From positions 1 to 10,740 of the forward strand of contig RFOJ01000021.1 of the NCBI GenBank assembly GCA_009926705.1: a DNA stretch of 10,740 nucleotides, written 5' to 3'. The notes beneath the pieces are model-generated. The model had not been told where the DNA came from, made no database searches, and worked only from the letters and a program-made list of their open reading frames with translations. Below are positions 1 to 7,576 of the stretch, piece by piece; the first letter of the stretch is position 1, and each line of letters starts with the position of its first letter. Made by a program: the position numbers and the translations under genes. The DNA comes from Acidimicrobiia bacterium. GTDB lineage: Bacteria; Actinomycetota; Acidimicrobiia; Acidimicrobiales; Ilumatobacteraceae.

Positions 1-237
1 GCCCACATGGCACGCCGCGAGCAGGTGTACGTGTTCCCGGTGCCGTACCGCCGGGTGCTCTACGGGCCAAACGTGTTCGCCAAAGGCGATCGACTGCCCT
101 TTGCGCTTGACGTGCGCTACGTGATCTTGCCGCGCCAGTTGGAAGGAGAGGCTGCCATCGACTGGCAGAACGAGCAGTTCCACTTCGACGTGGTGTTCGG
201 CAATGACTACTGGACGGTCTACGAGCGTGTAAGGTGA
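1..237 (+). CDS. C-terminal fragment of an upstream protein, possibly DUF2079-type membrane protein
   Basis: The reading frame is open from the first base of the window and ends at TGA 235-237, so this is the tail of a gene that begins upstream. The ATG at base 7 is probably internal. The 78 visible residues contain no membrane segment. The pattern AHMARREQVYVFPVPYRR, then a YGP, then a VRYVILPR segment and a final FDVVFGNDYWTVYERV resembles, from memory, the soluble C-terminal end of DUF2079 predicted membrane proteins of actinobacteria (a His-Leu-x-x-Arg, then FPNP, then a Val-Asp-Tyr-Val strand). Family assignment is tentative; that it is coding is supported by the open frame, codon use and good fit to the following intergenic gap. 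It has no evident link to pyrimidine synthesis and is not part of the pyr unit if the promoter proposed at its 3' end is real. Confidence 0.55.
   Translation, partial: AHMARREQVYVFPVPYRRVLYGPNVFAKGDRLPFALDVRYVILPRQLEGEAAIDWQNEQFHFDVVFGNDYWTVYERVR
230..235 (+). promoter_or_regulatory. Candidate -10 element of the pyr operon promoter
   Basis: TAAGGT fits the actinobacterial -10 pattern TANNNT and overlaps the stop codon of the upstream gene by one base. Initiation about 7 bases downstream, near A242, would give a leader of about 44 bases that begins just before the PyrR-binding hairpin. I see no convincing -35 hexamer at the right spacing, so this is a weak call from position and pattern only. 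Confidence 0.3.
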
Positions 238-250
238 GGCGACCGTAAAA

Positions 251-268
251 CGAGTCCCGTGAGGCTCG
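251..268 (+). promoter_or_regulatory. PyrR-binding RNA hairpin in the pyr leader
   Basis: Bases 253-266 read AGTCCCGTGAGGCT, which fits the PyrR-binding-loop consensus ARUCCNGNGAGGYU at every position. It folds as a stem CGAG (251-254) with CTCG (265-268), a bulged U at 255, two more C-G pairs (256-257 with 263-264) and a five-base loop at 258-262. The stem ends six bases before the AGGAG ribosome binding site of pyrR. There is no terminator or antiterminator between hairpin and gene, so UMP-bound PyrR would act by blocking ribosome entry, as reported for Mycobacterium smegmatis, and not by Bacillus-type attenuation. The mechanism is inferred; the sequence and structure match are seen directly. 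Confidence 0.88.
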
Positions 269-274
269 AACGGC

Positions 275-279
275 AGGAG
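275..279 (+). promoter_or_regulatory. Ribosome binding site of pyrR
   Basis: AGGAG lies six bases upstream of GTG 286. This decides the pyrR start. The earlier in-frame GTG at 259 lies inside the PyrR-binding loop and has no ribosome binding site, and the in-frame ATG 301 sits too far downstream. Confidence 0.8.
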
Positions 280-285
280 TGTGAA

Positions 286-807
286 GTGGGCAACTATGTG
301 ATGTCGGCTGACGACGTCAGACGCGCGATCACCCGCATCGCTCATGAAATTCTCGAACGCGGGCAGGGCTCTGAGCGGCTGGCCATCGTCGGCCTACAAC
401 GTGGCGGGGCTTGGCTGGCCGACGCCATCGGCGCAGCGATCAACAACATCGAGCCGCAGTCAAAGGTGCCCGTCGGTTACATCGACGTGAGCATGCACCG
501 CGACGACATCGGGCTGCGACCCGTCGTGCCTGGCGCCATCAGCAGCATCAACTTCGCCGTCGACGACACCACCGTGGTGTTGGTCGATGACGTGCTCTAC
601 ACCGGTCGCACGGTGCGTGCCGCGCTGGAGGGCATCAACACCTATGGCCGACCGCGTGCCGTGCAACTCGCGGTACTGGTCGACCGCGGTCATCGCGAGC
701 TTCCGATCCGGCCTGACTACGTGGGCAAGAACCTGCCGACGAGCCTCGACGACGATGTCAAAGCCACTGCCGAGGGTGTCGTCATCACGGCGACGGTTGC
801 GCGATGA
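286..807 (+). CDS. pyrR: PyrR, pyrimidine operon RNA-binding regulator / uracil phosphoribosyltransferase family
   Basis: Cytoplasmic regulator of the pyr genes that binds UMP and a conserved mRNA hairpin. Many members also show uracil phosphoribosyltransferase activity. The start GTG 286 (173 aa) is chosen because AGGAG precedes it by six bases; a longer form from GTG 259 would start inside the regulatory hairpin. The protein opens with the family segment MSADDVRRAITRIAHEI. The PRPP-binding loop VVLVDDVLYTGRT lies at about residues 97-109. The MHRDD segment (70-74) and the RGHRELPIRPDYVGKNLPTS stretch (134-153) are typical of PyrR, and the latter closely matches the mycobacterial protein. 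Length is normal. It leads the operon and its stop overlaps the pyrB start as ATGA. The hairpin just upstream indicates that it represses its own translation, and through coupling that of pyrB and pyrC. Confidence 0.96.
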   Translation: MGNYVMSADDVRRAITRIAHEILERGQGSERLAIVGLQRGGAWLADAIGAAINNIEPQSKVPVGYIDVSMHRDDIGLRPVVPGAISSINFAVDDTTVVLVDDVLYTGRTVRAALEGINTYGRPRAVQLAVLVDRGHRELPIRPDYVGKNLPTSLDDDVKATAEGVVITATVAR

Positions 808-1751
808 AGCACCTGCGCAGTATTGATGAACTTGGTCGCGACGGTCTCGTGCGGTTGCTCGACCTCACCAACCACATGGTCGAAGTGAACCGCCGACCCG
901 TACCCAAGGTGCCTGCGTTGCGCGGGCGAACGGTGGTCAGCCTCTTCTTCGAAGACTCCACGCGAACTCGTTTGTCGTTCGAGACAGCCGCGAAGCGACT
1001 CTCAGCGGACACGATGACGTTCAGCGTCTCCACCTCGAGCGTGAACAAGGGCGAGAGCCTGCGCGACACCGTGGAGACAATCACCGACATGGGAGTCGAT
1101 GCGTTCGTCGTGCGGCACAAGTCGACCGGCATTCCGTGGCAGATCAGCAACTGGACGAACGCGTCGGTGGTGAACGCCGGCGACGGCTGGCACCAGCACC
1201 CGACACAGGCCTTGGTCGATTGCTTCACCGTGCGAGAGGCACTCGGCAAAGAACGTTTTGACGGGCTCACGATCACGATTGTCGGCGACATCAAGCACAG
1301 CCGCGTGGCGCGCAGCAACGTGACTGCGTTCAACATGCTTGGCGCCAAGGTGGTGCTCGTCGCACCACCGACGCTTTTGCCGCCCGACGTGTCGCACTGG
1401 CCGGTCGAGGTGTCGTACAAGCTCGATGACGTGCTCGAGAGCACCGACATTCTCTACATGTTGCGCTTGCAGAGCGAACGCATGTCGCAGGGGCACGTGC
1501 CGAACCTGCGCGAGTACGCGGAGTCGTATGGGCTCGATGCGGCGCGAGTCGCGAAGCTGCCGCCGCACGCCGTGATCATGCATCCAGGCCCGATGAACAG
1601 GGGAGTCGAGATGCTCATCGACCCGTCGTCGTTGCCGAACTCGCTCATCCATCGACAAGTTGCTAACGGCGTGTCGGTGCGCATGGCAGTGCTGTTTGAC
1701 CTGCTGGCAGGCGAGTCATCGGCCGCCAACTTGGCGCAGGTGGCATCGTGA
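804..1751 (+). CDS. pyrB: Aspartate carbamoyltransferase catalytic subunit
   Basis: Condenses carbamoyl phosphate with L-aspartate to N-carbamoyl-L-aspartate, the committed step of pyrimidine synthesis. The 315 aa protein has the usual length. The carbamoyl-phosphate site STRTR is at residues 52-56 within FFEDSTRTRLSFE. The catalytic loop from the neighbouring subunit is VNKGESLRDT (80-89). An Arg-His pair is at 104-105, HPTQAL at 132-137, IVGDIKHSRVARSN at 159-172, the aspartate-binding RLQSER at 221-226 and HPGPMNRG at 260-267. No pyrI regulatory subunit gene is present, so the enzyme is either a plain trimer or associates with dihydroorotase as in some bacteria; the sequence cannot decide this. 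The ATG overlaps the pyrR stop by four bases and no clear ribosome binding site precedes it, so translation is probably coupled to pyrR and shares its repression. Confidence 0.98.
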   Translation: MKHLRSIDELGRDGLVRLLDLTNHMVEVNRRPVPKVPALRGRTVVSLFFEDSTRTRLSFETAAKRLSADTMTFSVSTSSVNKGESLRDTVETITDMGVDAFVVRHKSTGIPWQISNWTNASVVNAGDGWHQHPTQALVDCFTVREALGKERFDGLTITIVGDIKHSRVARSNVTAFNMLGAKVVLVAPPTLLPPDVSHWPVEVSYKLDDVLESTDILYMLRLQSERMSQGHVPNLREYAESYGLDAARVAKLPPHAVIMHPGPMNRGVEMLIDPSSLPNSLIHRQVANGVSVRMAVLFDLLAGESSAANLAQVAS

Positions 1752-3055
1752 CGAAGCAAGCGACGACCGGCAACGCGAGCCAGCGGACGGTATTGAAGGG
1801 CGGCACGGTCGTCGACTCGCGTGGCGAGCGCACTGCTGACGTGGCCATCGAAGACGGTCTCGTCGTGGAGGTTGGTTCGTCGTTGAGTGGTTCGCGCAAC
1901 GTGGATGTGTCGGGCTGTGTCGTTGCACCTGGGTTCGTTGACCTTCATGCTCACCTGCGCGAACCGGGCAAAGAAGAAGCAGAGACCATCGAGACCGGAA
2001 GCCGCGCTGGGGCAAAAGGCGGCTACACCGCGCTCGTGGCGATGCCCAATACCGACCCGGCCCAAGACAGCGTGGCGGTGATCGACTTCGTTCGCGAACA
2101 AGGCAAGCGTGCCGGCCTGGTCGACGTGGTGCCGAGCGGTTGCATCACGCTCGGTCGAAAGGGCGAGGCACTCGCGCCAATGGCCGAGCTCGCGGCGGCG
2201 GGGGTGCGCATCTTCACCGACGACGGCAACGGCGTGCAAGACGAGCTGCTGATGCGTCGAGCAATGGAATACGGCAAGGGGCTCGGTGTCACACTCGCGC
2301 AGCACTGCGAAGTGTCGAGCCTCACCAAGGGTGCCGTGATGAACGAGTGCCAGTGCTGCACGTCGCTGGGTTTGCCGGGATGGCCGTCGATCGCCGAAGA
2401 GCTCATGGTGTTCCGCGACATCGAGCTGGCGCGGCTCACCGGTGCGCGAGTGCACTTCTTGCATCTCTCCACTGCACGCAGTGTGGAGCTCGTGCGCGCC
2501 GCGAAGCGCGATGGTCTACCCGTCACGGCTGAGGTGACACCGCACCACCTGTCGCTCGACGAAACCAAGCTCGCGACATTCGACACGGTGTTCAAGGTGA
2601 ATCCGCCGCTGCGCTCGCCGAACGACATCGCGGCACTGCGTGAAGGTCTGCGCGACGGCACCATCGACGCGCTCGCCACCGACCATGCACCGCATCCACG
2701 TCGTGATAAAGAACTCGCCCTCGACCAGGCGCCGCCAGGCATGCTCGGCCTCGAGACCGCTCTGGGTGTGGCGCTTAGCGTGCTGAATGTGGACCTCACT
2801 CATCTGGTGCGCGTGATGTCGATCAACCCTGCGCGCATTGCGGGCATCTCTGACCGGCATGGCCGCGATGTGCAGCCCGGTGCTCCTGCCAACCTCGTGG
2901 TGTTCGACCCGAACGCGACGTGGCAGGTGGAGCCTGAGCATCTGGCGAGCAAGAGCCGCAACACGCCGTTCGTTGGCATGAAGCTGCGCGGCAAGGTGCG
3001 ACACACGGTGTTCGACGGTGAGTTCACCGTGTTCGAAGGCGATGCGCAGCGATGA
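1748..3055 (+). CDS. pyrC: Dihydroorotase, class I (PyrC/AllB-like amidohydrolase)
   Basis: Zinc amidohydrolase that cyclises N-carbamoyl-aspartate to dihydroorotate. The 435 aa length fits the larger class I type, not the roughly 350 aa E. coli type. Metal ligands are visible in the expected order: the HxH of DLHAHLRE (H67, H69), the FTDDG segment with Asp 158/159, QHCE (H186), HFLHLST (H239) and the catalytic Asp of ATDHAPH (D312). The substrate-loop motif NPPLR is at 285-289 and GMLGLETALG at 331-340. After the amidohydrolase barrel come the small beta domain and a C-terminal region with MKLRGKVRHTVFDG. GTG 1748 overlaps the pyrB stop as GTGA, so translation is probably coupled. A notable local feature is a cysteine cluster (C201, C203, C204) in the stretch after MNE, close in sequence to H186 and C187; I do not remember it as typical of the family. 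Confidence 0.97.
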   Translation: MTKQATTGNASQRTVLKGGTVVDSRGERTADVAIEDGLVVEVGSSLSGSRNVDVSGCVVAPGFVDLHAHLREPGKEEAETIETGSRAGAKGGYTALVAMPNTDPAQDSVAVIDFVREQGKRAGLVDVVPSGCITLGRKGEALAPMAELAAAGVRIFTDDGNGVQDELLMRRAMEYGKGLGVTLAQHCEVSSLTKGAVMNECQCCTSLGLPGWPSIAEELMVFRDIELARLTGARVHFLHLSTARSVELVRAAKRDGLPVTAEVTPHHLSLDETKLATFDTVFKVNPPLRSPNDIAALREGLRDGTIDALATDHAPHPRRDKELALDQAPPGMLGLETALGVALSVLNVDLTHLVRVMSINPARIAGISDRHGRDVQPGAPANLVVFDPNATWQVEPEHLASKSRNTPFVGMKLRGKVRHTVFDGEFTVFEGDAQR

Positions 3056-3063
3056 TGCGTCGC

Positions 3064-3070
3064 AGAGGAG
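3064..3070 (+). promoter_or_regulatory. Ribosome binding site of carA
   Basis: AGAGGAG lies ten bases before ATG 3081. This favours that start over the ATG at 3018 in the same frame, which lies 38 bases inside the end of pyrC, would add 21 residues and has no family support. Confidence 0.65.
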
Positions 3071-3080
3071 ACGAACAGCT

Positions 3081-4178
3081 ATGAGCGTGCGGCCGTCGCA
3101 CTTGTTGCTCGCCGACGGCAGCGTGTTTGAGGGTGAAGCGATTGGCGCTGACTTGAGTGTCGCTTCCGGCGAAGTGGTCTTTCACACCGGATTGAGTGGA
3201 TACCAGGAGGTGATCACCGACCCCAGTTACGCCGGTCAGATCATCACGTTCACCACGCCACACATCGGCAACTACGGCATCTCGCGGCACGACAACGAAG
3301 CGGGCAAGGTGCACGCACGAGGCGTGATTATTCGCGAGATGGCACGGCGCCGAAGCAACTGGCGCAGCGACGAACCGCTCGAAGTGTTCTTGCGCGAGCG
3401 CAACTTGGCGGGAATCGCCGGCATCGACACTCGGCGCCTCACGCGAGTGCTGCGCGACTCCGGGGCGATGATCGGTGTATTCGGCACCGCCGACGAGGCC
3501 ACACTGCGAGCGGCGCTGGCGAAAGAGAAAGGTACTGCGGGCAAGAACCTCGTCGCCCAGGTCACGACGGTCGCGCCGTACGACGTGAAGAACACTGCAG
3601 GCAAAGGTGCGAAGCCGTTCCAAGTTGTCGCCTATGACTTTGGCATCAAGGCGACCATCTTGCGATGTTTGTCAGAGATCGCCGATGTGCACGTCGTGCC
3701 GGCCCGAACCCCAGCCGCCGAGGTGCTCGCACGCAAGCCAGACGGCGTGTTTCTCTCGAACGGTCCTGGCGACCCCGAGATGGTGGCGCAGGCTCCGCAG
3801 ATCATCGGTGAGTTGTTGGCCGCCGACGTGCCGCTCTTTGGCATCTGTCTCGGTCACCAGTTGCTCGGTCTGGCGCTCGGAGGCGCGACGTTCAAGTTGC
3901 CGTTCGGGCACCACGGCGCCAACCACCCTGTACGAGACCTCGCGACAGGCAAGGTGGAGATCACGAGCCAGAACCACAATTTCTGCGTCGATCCGAAGTC
4001 GCTCGACGGAAAAGTCGACGTCACGCACGTGAACCTCAACGACAACACCAACGAGGGCATGGCGGTGCGCGGAAAGCGGGCATTCAGCGTGCAGTACCAC
4101 CCCGAAGCCGGGCCTGGCCCGCACGACTCGCGCTATCTGTTTGCGCGCTTTGCTGATCTCATGCGTGGTGGTGCGTAA
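3081..4178 (+). CDS. carA: Carbamoyl phosphate synthetase small subunit (glutaminase)
   Basis: Class I glutamine amidotransferase subunit. It hydrolyses glutamine and channels ammonia to CarB for carbamoyl phosphate, which feeds pyrimidines and arginine. The start ATG 3081 (365 aa) follows AGAGGAG and gives the standard N-terminus LLLADGSVFEGEAIG. The N-terminal CPSase small-chain domain covers about residues 5-150, with TGLSGYQEVITDPSYAGQI (36-54) and GIDTRRLTR (114-122). The glutaminase domain covers about 180-360, with NGPGDP at 227-232, the nucleophile elbow GICLGHQLLG (C256) and the His/Glu of the triad in QYHPEA (H340, E342). The complete triad indicates an active glutaminase. It begins 25 bases after pyrC with its own ribosome binding site. 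In mycobacteria a small membrane-protein gene lies between pyrC and carA; none is present here. Confidence 0.97.
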   Translation: MSVRPSHLLLADGSVFEGEAIGADLSVASGEVVFHTGLSGYQEVITDPSYAGQIITFTTPHIGNYGISRHDNEAGKVHARGVIIREMARRRSNWRSDEPLEVFLRERNLAGIAGIDTRRLTRVLRDSGAMIGVFGTADEATLRAALAKEKGTAGKNLVAQVTTVAPYDVKNTAGKGAKPFQVVAYDFGIKATILRCLSEIADVHVVPARTPAAEVLARKPDGVFLSNGPGDPEMVAQAPQIIGELLAADVPLFGICLGHQLLGLALGGATFKLPFGHHGANHPVRDLATGKVEITSQNHNFCVDPKSLDGKVDVTHVNLNDNTNEGMAVRGKRAFSVQYHPEAGPGPHDSRYLFARFADLMRGGA

Positions 4179-4213
4179 TGAGCGGCCGCGCCTCGACGAA
4201 CGGAGCGAACTAG
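4178..4213 (+). other. 11-codon mini-ORF bridging carA and carB
   Basis: The A of the carA stop TAA is the first base of an ATG (TAATG), which opens an 11-codon frame ending at TAG 4211-4213, two bases before the carB ATG. It may let terminating ribosomes be handed on to carB, or be chance. There is no evidence that the peptide has a function. Confidence 0.2.
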
Positions 4214-4215
4214 CG

Positions 4216-7200
4216 ATGCCGCGCCGCAACGACCTGCGCAGCATCCTCGTGATTGGCTCGGGCCCGATCGTCATCGGTCAGGCCTGCGAGTTCGACTATT
4301 CCGGCACACAAGCGTGTCGCGTGTTGCGCGCCGAGGGTTACCGCGTGATCCTCGCCAATTCGAACCCTGCGACGATCATGACCGACCCCGACTTCGCAGA
4401 CCGCACGTACATCGAGCCGCTCACACCCGACGTGCTCGCGGCAATCATCGAGCGCGAACGACCCGATGCCGTTTTGCCGACGCTCGGCGGTCAGACGGCG
4501 CTCAATCTGGCGATGGCTCTGCACGAGCGAGGTCTCGTCGGCGTGCCAGGAACTCCAGAACTTATCGGCGCGAATGCCGAAGCCATTGCGACCGCAGAAG
4601 ACCGCGAGAAGTTCAAGGAAGCGATGATCGAGATCGGGCTCAAAGTGCCCAAGAGTGGCATCGCGCATTCGTACGAAGAAGCAGAGGCCGTGCTGCGCAA
4701 GGTGAAGTTGCCGGCGATTATCCGCCCGGCGTACATCCTTGGCGGGCGCGGCACTGGCATCGCCAGCGACATGCAGGAATTCGAGCACATCGTCAAAGCA
4801 GGTCTCGCGGCGAGCCCGATCAACGAGGTGCTCATCGAAACCTCAATCAAGGGCTGGAAGGAGTACGAGCTCGAGGTCATGCGCGACCGCGCAGACAACT
4901 GCGTCATCATCTGCTCGATTGAGAACGTCGACGCAATGGGTGTGCACACGGGCGACTCCATCACCGTGGCACCCGCGATGACCCTCTCCGACGTCGAATA
5001 CCAAGAGATGCGCAACGCGGCCTTTGCGTGCATACGCCGCGTCGGCGTGGAGACGGGCGGTTCGAACGTGCAGTTCGCAGTGAACCCGAAGACCGGCGAA
5101 CAAGTGGTCATTGAAATGAACCCTCGCGTCTCGCGTTCATCGGCGCTCGCATCGAAAGCGACTGGGTTTCCGATCGCCAAGATTGCCGCCAAGCTCGCCG
5201 TCGGTTACACGCTGGACGAGATCGCCAACGACATCACCAAGATGACACCCGCCAGTTTCGAGCCGACCATCGACTACGTGGTCACCAAAGTGCCGCGCTG
5301 GGCGTTCGAAAAGTTCGATGGCGCCAGCAACGTGCTCGGCACGCAGATGCGCAGCGTGGGTGAGGCGATGGCCATCGGGCGCACGTTCCCCGAGAGTCTG
5401 CAGAAGGCACTGCGTTCGCTCGAGATCGGTCGAGCGGGGCTCAACTGCGACGCAGCCGAAGCCAACTTCGCTGCACTCAACGACAAGCAAGTGCTTGCAG
5501 CGACCGAGACTCCGACCCCGGATCGAATCTTCCAAGTCGGGGAGTGCATCCGTCGCGGTATCGAGCTCGAGGCCATCCACAAAGCTTCCGGCATTGACGT
5601 GTGGTTCCTTGACCAGATGAAGGCGATCTACGAAGAGCGCGAAGCACTCGCCGGCGGTTCACCGTCGTCGCTCGACAAGCGTGCGTGGCGTCGGGCCAAA
5701 CGCCTCGGGTTCAGCGACGCTCAGTTGGCGTGGCTCTGGGGTGCCGAAGAGTCGCAGGTGCGAGCAGCCCGCGAAGCGGCAGGCGTGATACCGACCTACA
5801 AGTCAGTCGATACGTGCAGTGCAGAGTTCGCCGCCGAGACGCCCTACTTTTACTCGACCTACGAAGACGAATCCGAGGTACGCGCATCGACCAAAGAGCG
5901 CGTCATCATCCTTGGAAGCGGGCCGAACCGCATCGGTCAGGGCATCGAGTTCGACTACTGCTGTGTGCACGCGAGTTTCGCATTGCGAGCTGCCGGATAC
6001 GAGACGGTCATGCTCAACTGCAATCCCGAGACGGTGTCAACCGACTACGACACGTCAGACCGCCTGTACTTTGAGCCGCTCACCACCGAAGACGTGCTCA
6101 ATGTGATTGCCGCCGAAACAAAGGCAGCCGGCAAGAAACCCCGGGTCATCGTGTCGCTCGGTGGACAGACTCCGCTCAAGCTGGCGAGCACGATTCCGGG
6201 CGACCTCGTGGCGGGTACCTCACCTGCGTCGATTGATGTTGCTGAAGATCGTGAGCAGTGGAGTGCGTTGTGCAACCGTCTTGGCATCGCCCAACCGCCA
6301 GGGGCGACCGCCACCGATCTGGCCGGCGCGCGCGCAGTGACTGCGAAGACCGGTTACCCGGTGCTCGTGCGCCCGAGCTACGTGCTCGGCGGACGTGCGA
6401 TGCGCATCGTGCACGACGACGCGGAACTCGCGGAAGCGATGGCGGAAATGGAACGCTTTGGCACGCTCGGTCGCGAGGGCGGATTGTCGGCTAGCCGGCC
6501 CGTGCTCATTGACCGCTTCTTGCAGGATGCCACCGAGGTCGACGTCGACGCAATCCGTGACGCAGCCGGTGAGGTGTTGATCGGCGGGGTGATGGAGCAC
6601 GTCGAAGAAGCGGGTATTCACTCCGGTGACTCGGCGTGCGCGCTGCCGCCGCAAAACTTGACGCCCGAGATCGTGTCTGTGATTGAAGCCGATGTCCGCA
6701 AGATTGCCGAGGCCCTCGACGTGCGGGGCCTTATCAACGTGCAGTTCGCCGTCGCGGACGGCAAGGTGTACGTGATTGAGGCCAACCCGCGCGCAAGCCG
6801 CACGGTGCCGTTCGTTGCCAAGGCGACGGGGGTGCCGCTCGCGATGATCGCCAGCCGGGTCATGCTTGGTGCGACGCTCGCCGAATTGCGTGGCGAAGGA
6901 ATGGTGCGGCCTCCAGCCACCGGACATGTGAGCGTGAAAGAAGCGGTGTTGCCGTTCAATCGATTCCCTGAAGTCGATACGGCACTCGGCCCCGAGATGC
7001 GTTCGACCGGCGAGGTGATGGGCATCGACGCGACCTTCGGTCGTGCATTCATCAAGGCCGAGTCAGCTGCTGGAACCGAACTGCCCGCGAGCGGACGAGT
7101 GTTTCTCTCGCTCAACGATCGCGACAAGGTGTTCGCCGTCGAACTCGGCCGGGCGTTGCTCGACGTCGGGTGCAGCATCGTCGCCACGGCTGGTACCGCC

Positions 7201-7533
7201 AAGGTGCTTGGCGACGGCGGCGTCAACGTCGAGAGCGTGGTGGTTAAGGTGTCGGAGCGACGAGCGGAGACACCCGATCGCAAAGCTGGTGGCGCATCTC
7301 GCGACGCGGTGCACCTCATCGAGCAGGGCGAGATCGCCTTCGTCATCAACACGCCGCAGGCATCCGGCACGCACAGCGACGGCGAAGCCATTCGCAAGGC
7401 GGCAAACGTGAAGGGAGTCGCACTAGTTACCACCGTCCGGGCGGCGCGTGCGGCGGTGCAAGGCATGCGCGAGCGTCGCGAGTCGCCGCTCGGTATCCGA
7501 TCGCTGCAGGAGTACCACGGAAAGGTCTCGTGA
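4216..7533 (+). CDS. carB: Carbamoyl phosphate synthetase large subunit
   Basis: Makes carbamoyl phosphate from bicarbonate, ammonia from CarA and two ATP. The start ATG 4216 (1105 aa) has GGAG ten bases upstream and gives the usual N-terminus ending in ILVIGSGPIVIGQACEFDYS; the open frame reaches back into carA, but that extension has no family match. The first ATP-grasp half has LPTLGGQTALN, RPAYILGGRGTGI (from residue 170) and EMNPRVSRSSALASKATG (from residue 300). An oligomerisation region follows. The second half begins near residue 563 with ILGSGPNRIGQGIEFDYCCV and has RPSYVLGGRAM and IEANPRASRTVPFVAKATG. The C-terminal MGS-like allosteric domain starts near residue 960 and includes TAGTAKVL and a FVINTP segment, the region where UMP binds in E. 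coli. Both catalytic halves look intact. The gap from carA is 37 bases and holds only the mini-ORF. Confidence 0.98.
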   Translation: MPRRNDLRSILVIGSGPIVIGQACEFDYSGTQACRVLRAEGYRVILANSNPATIMTDPDFADRTYIEPLTPDVLAAIIERERPDAVLPTLGGQTALNLAMALHERGLVGVPGTPELIGANAEAIATAEDREKFKEAMIEIGLKVPKSGIAHSYEEAEAVLRKVKLPAIIRPAYILGGRGTGIASDMQEFEHIVKAGLAASPINEVLIETSIKGWKEYELEVMRDRADNCVIICSIENVDAMGVHTGDSITVAPAMTLSDVEYQEMRNAAFACIRRVGVETGGSNVQFAVNPKTGEQVVIEMNPRVSRSSALASKATGFPIAKIAAKLAVGYTLDEIANDITKMTPASFEPTIDYVVTKVPRWAFEKFDGASNVLGTQMRSVGEAMAIGRTFPESLQKALRSLEIGRAGLNCDAAEANFAALNDKQVLAATETPTPDRIFQVGECIRRGIELEAIHKASGIDVWFLDQMKAIYEEREALAGGSPSSLDKRAWRRAKRLGFSDAQLAWLWGAEESQVRAAREAAGVIPTYKSVDTCSAEFAAETPYFYSTYEDESEVRASTKERVIILGSGPNRIGQGIEFDYCCVHASFALRAAGYETVMLNCNPETVSTDYDTSDRLYFEPLTTEDVLNVIAAETKAAGKKPRVIVSLGGQTPLKLASTIPGDLVAGTSPASIDVAEDREQWSALCNRLGIAQPPGATATDLAGARAVTAKTGYPVLVRPSYVLGGRAMRIVHDDAELAEAMAEMERFGTLGREGGLSASRPVLIDRFLQDATEVDVDAIRDAAGEVLIGGVMEHVEEAGIHSGDSACALPPQNLTPEIVSVIEADVRKIAEALDVRGLINVQFAVADGKVYVIEANPRASRTVPFVAKATGVPLAMIASRVMLGATLAELRGEGMVRPPATGHVSVKEAVLPFNRFPEVDTALGPEMRSTGEVMGIDATFGRAFIKAESAAGTELPASGRVFLSLNDRDKVFAVELGRALLDVGCSIVATAGTAKVLGDGGVNVESVVVKVSERRAETPDRKAGGASRDAVHLIEQGEIAFVINTPQASGTHSDGEAIRKAANVKGVALVTTVRAARAAVQGMRERRESPLGIRSLQEYHGKVS

Positions 7534-7544
7534 TCGCACGGTGA
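7530..7544 (+). other. 4-codon mini-ORF between carB and pyrD
   Basis: A GTG overlaps the carB stop (GTGA, 7530-7533) and reads four codons to TGA 7542-7544. That stop in turn overlaps GTG 7541, which is in the pyrD frame. It may mark a coupled start of pyrD at 7541, or be chance in a GTGA-rich sequence. Confidence 0.2.
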
Positions 7545-7576
7545 GTGGCACCCGAGCGGGATCAAAGACGAGCGAC

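Noticed and set aside
259..285. GTG 259 as the pyrR start
   Set aside because: It lies in the loop of the PyrR-binding hairpin, lacks a ribosome binding site, and adds nine residues without family similarity.
238..285. Bacillus-type pyr attenuator
   Set aside because: There is a PyrR loop, but no terminator hairpin with a U-tract and no space for an antiterminator before the pyrR start.
785..1450. Long open frames on the minus strand (such as this one of 221 codons, and others at 1454-2464, 6618-7565 and 9932-10666)
   Set aside because: Each lies opposite a well-recognised gene. Their translations are rich in Arg, His, Ser and Ala without any family motif, as expected from the complement of GC-rich codons.
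2140..2532. Plus-strand open frames in other registers within pyrC, carB and pyrD
   Set aside because: They sit wholly inside genes with complete motif sets and encode Arg-rich, low-information sequence. No start signals support them.
4141..4215. carB start 75 bases upstream, inside carA
   Set aside because: The extra residues come from reading carA and the spacer in another frame. They do not match the family N-terminus, which begins with the residues encoded from 4216.
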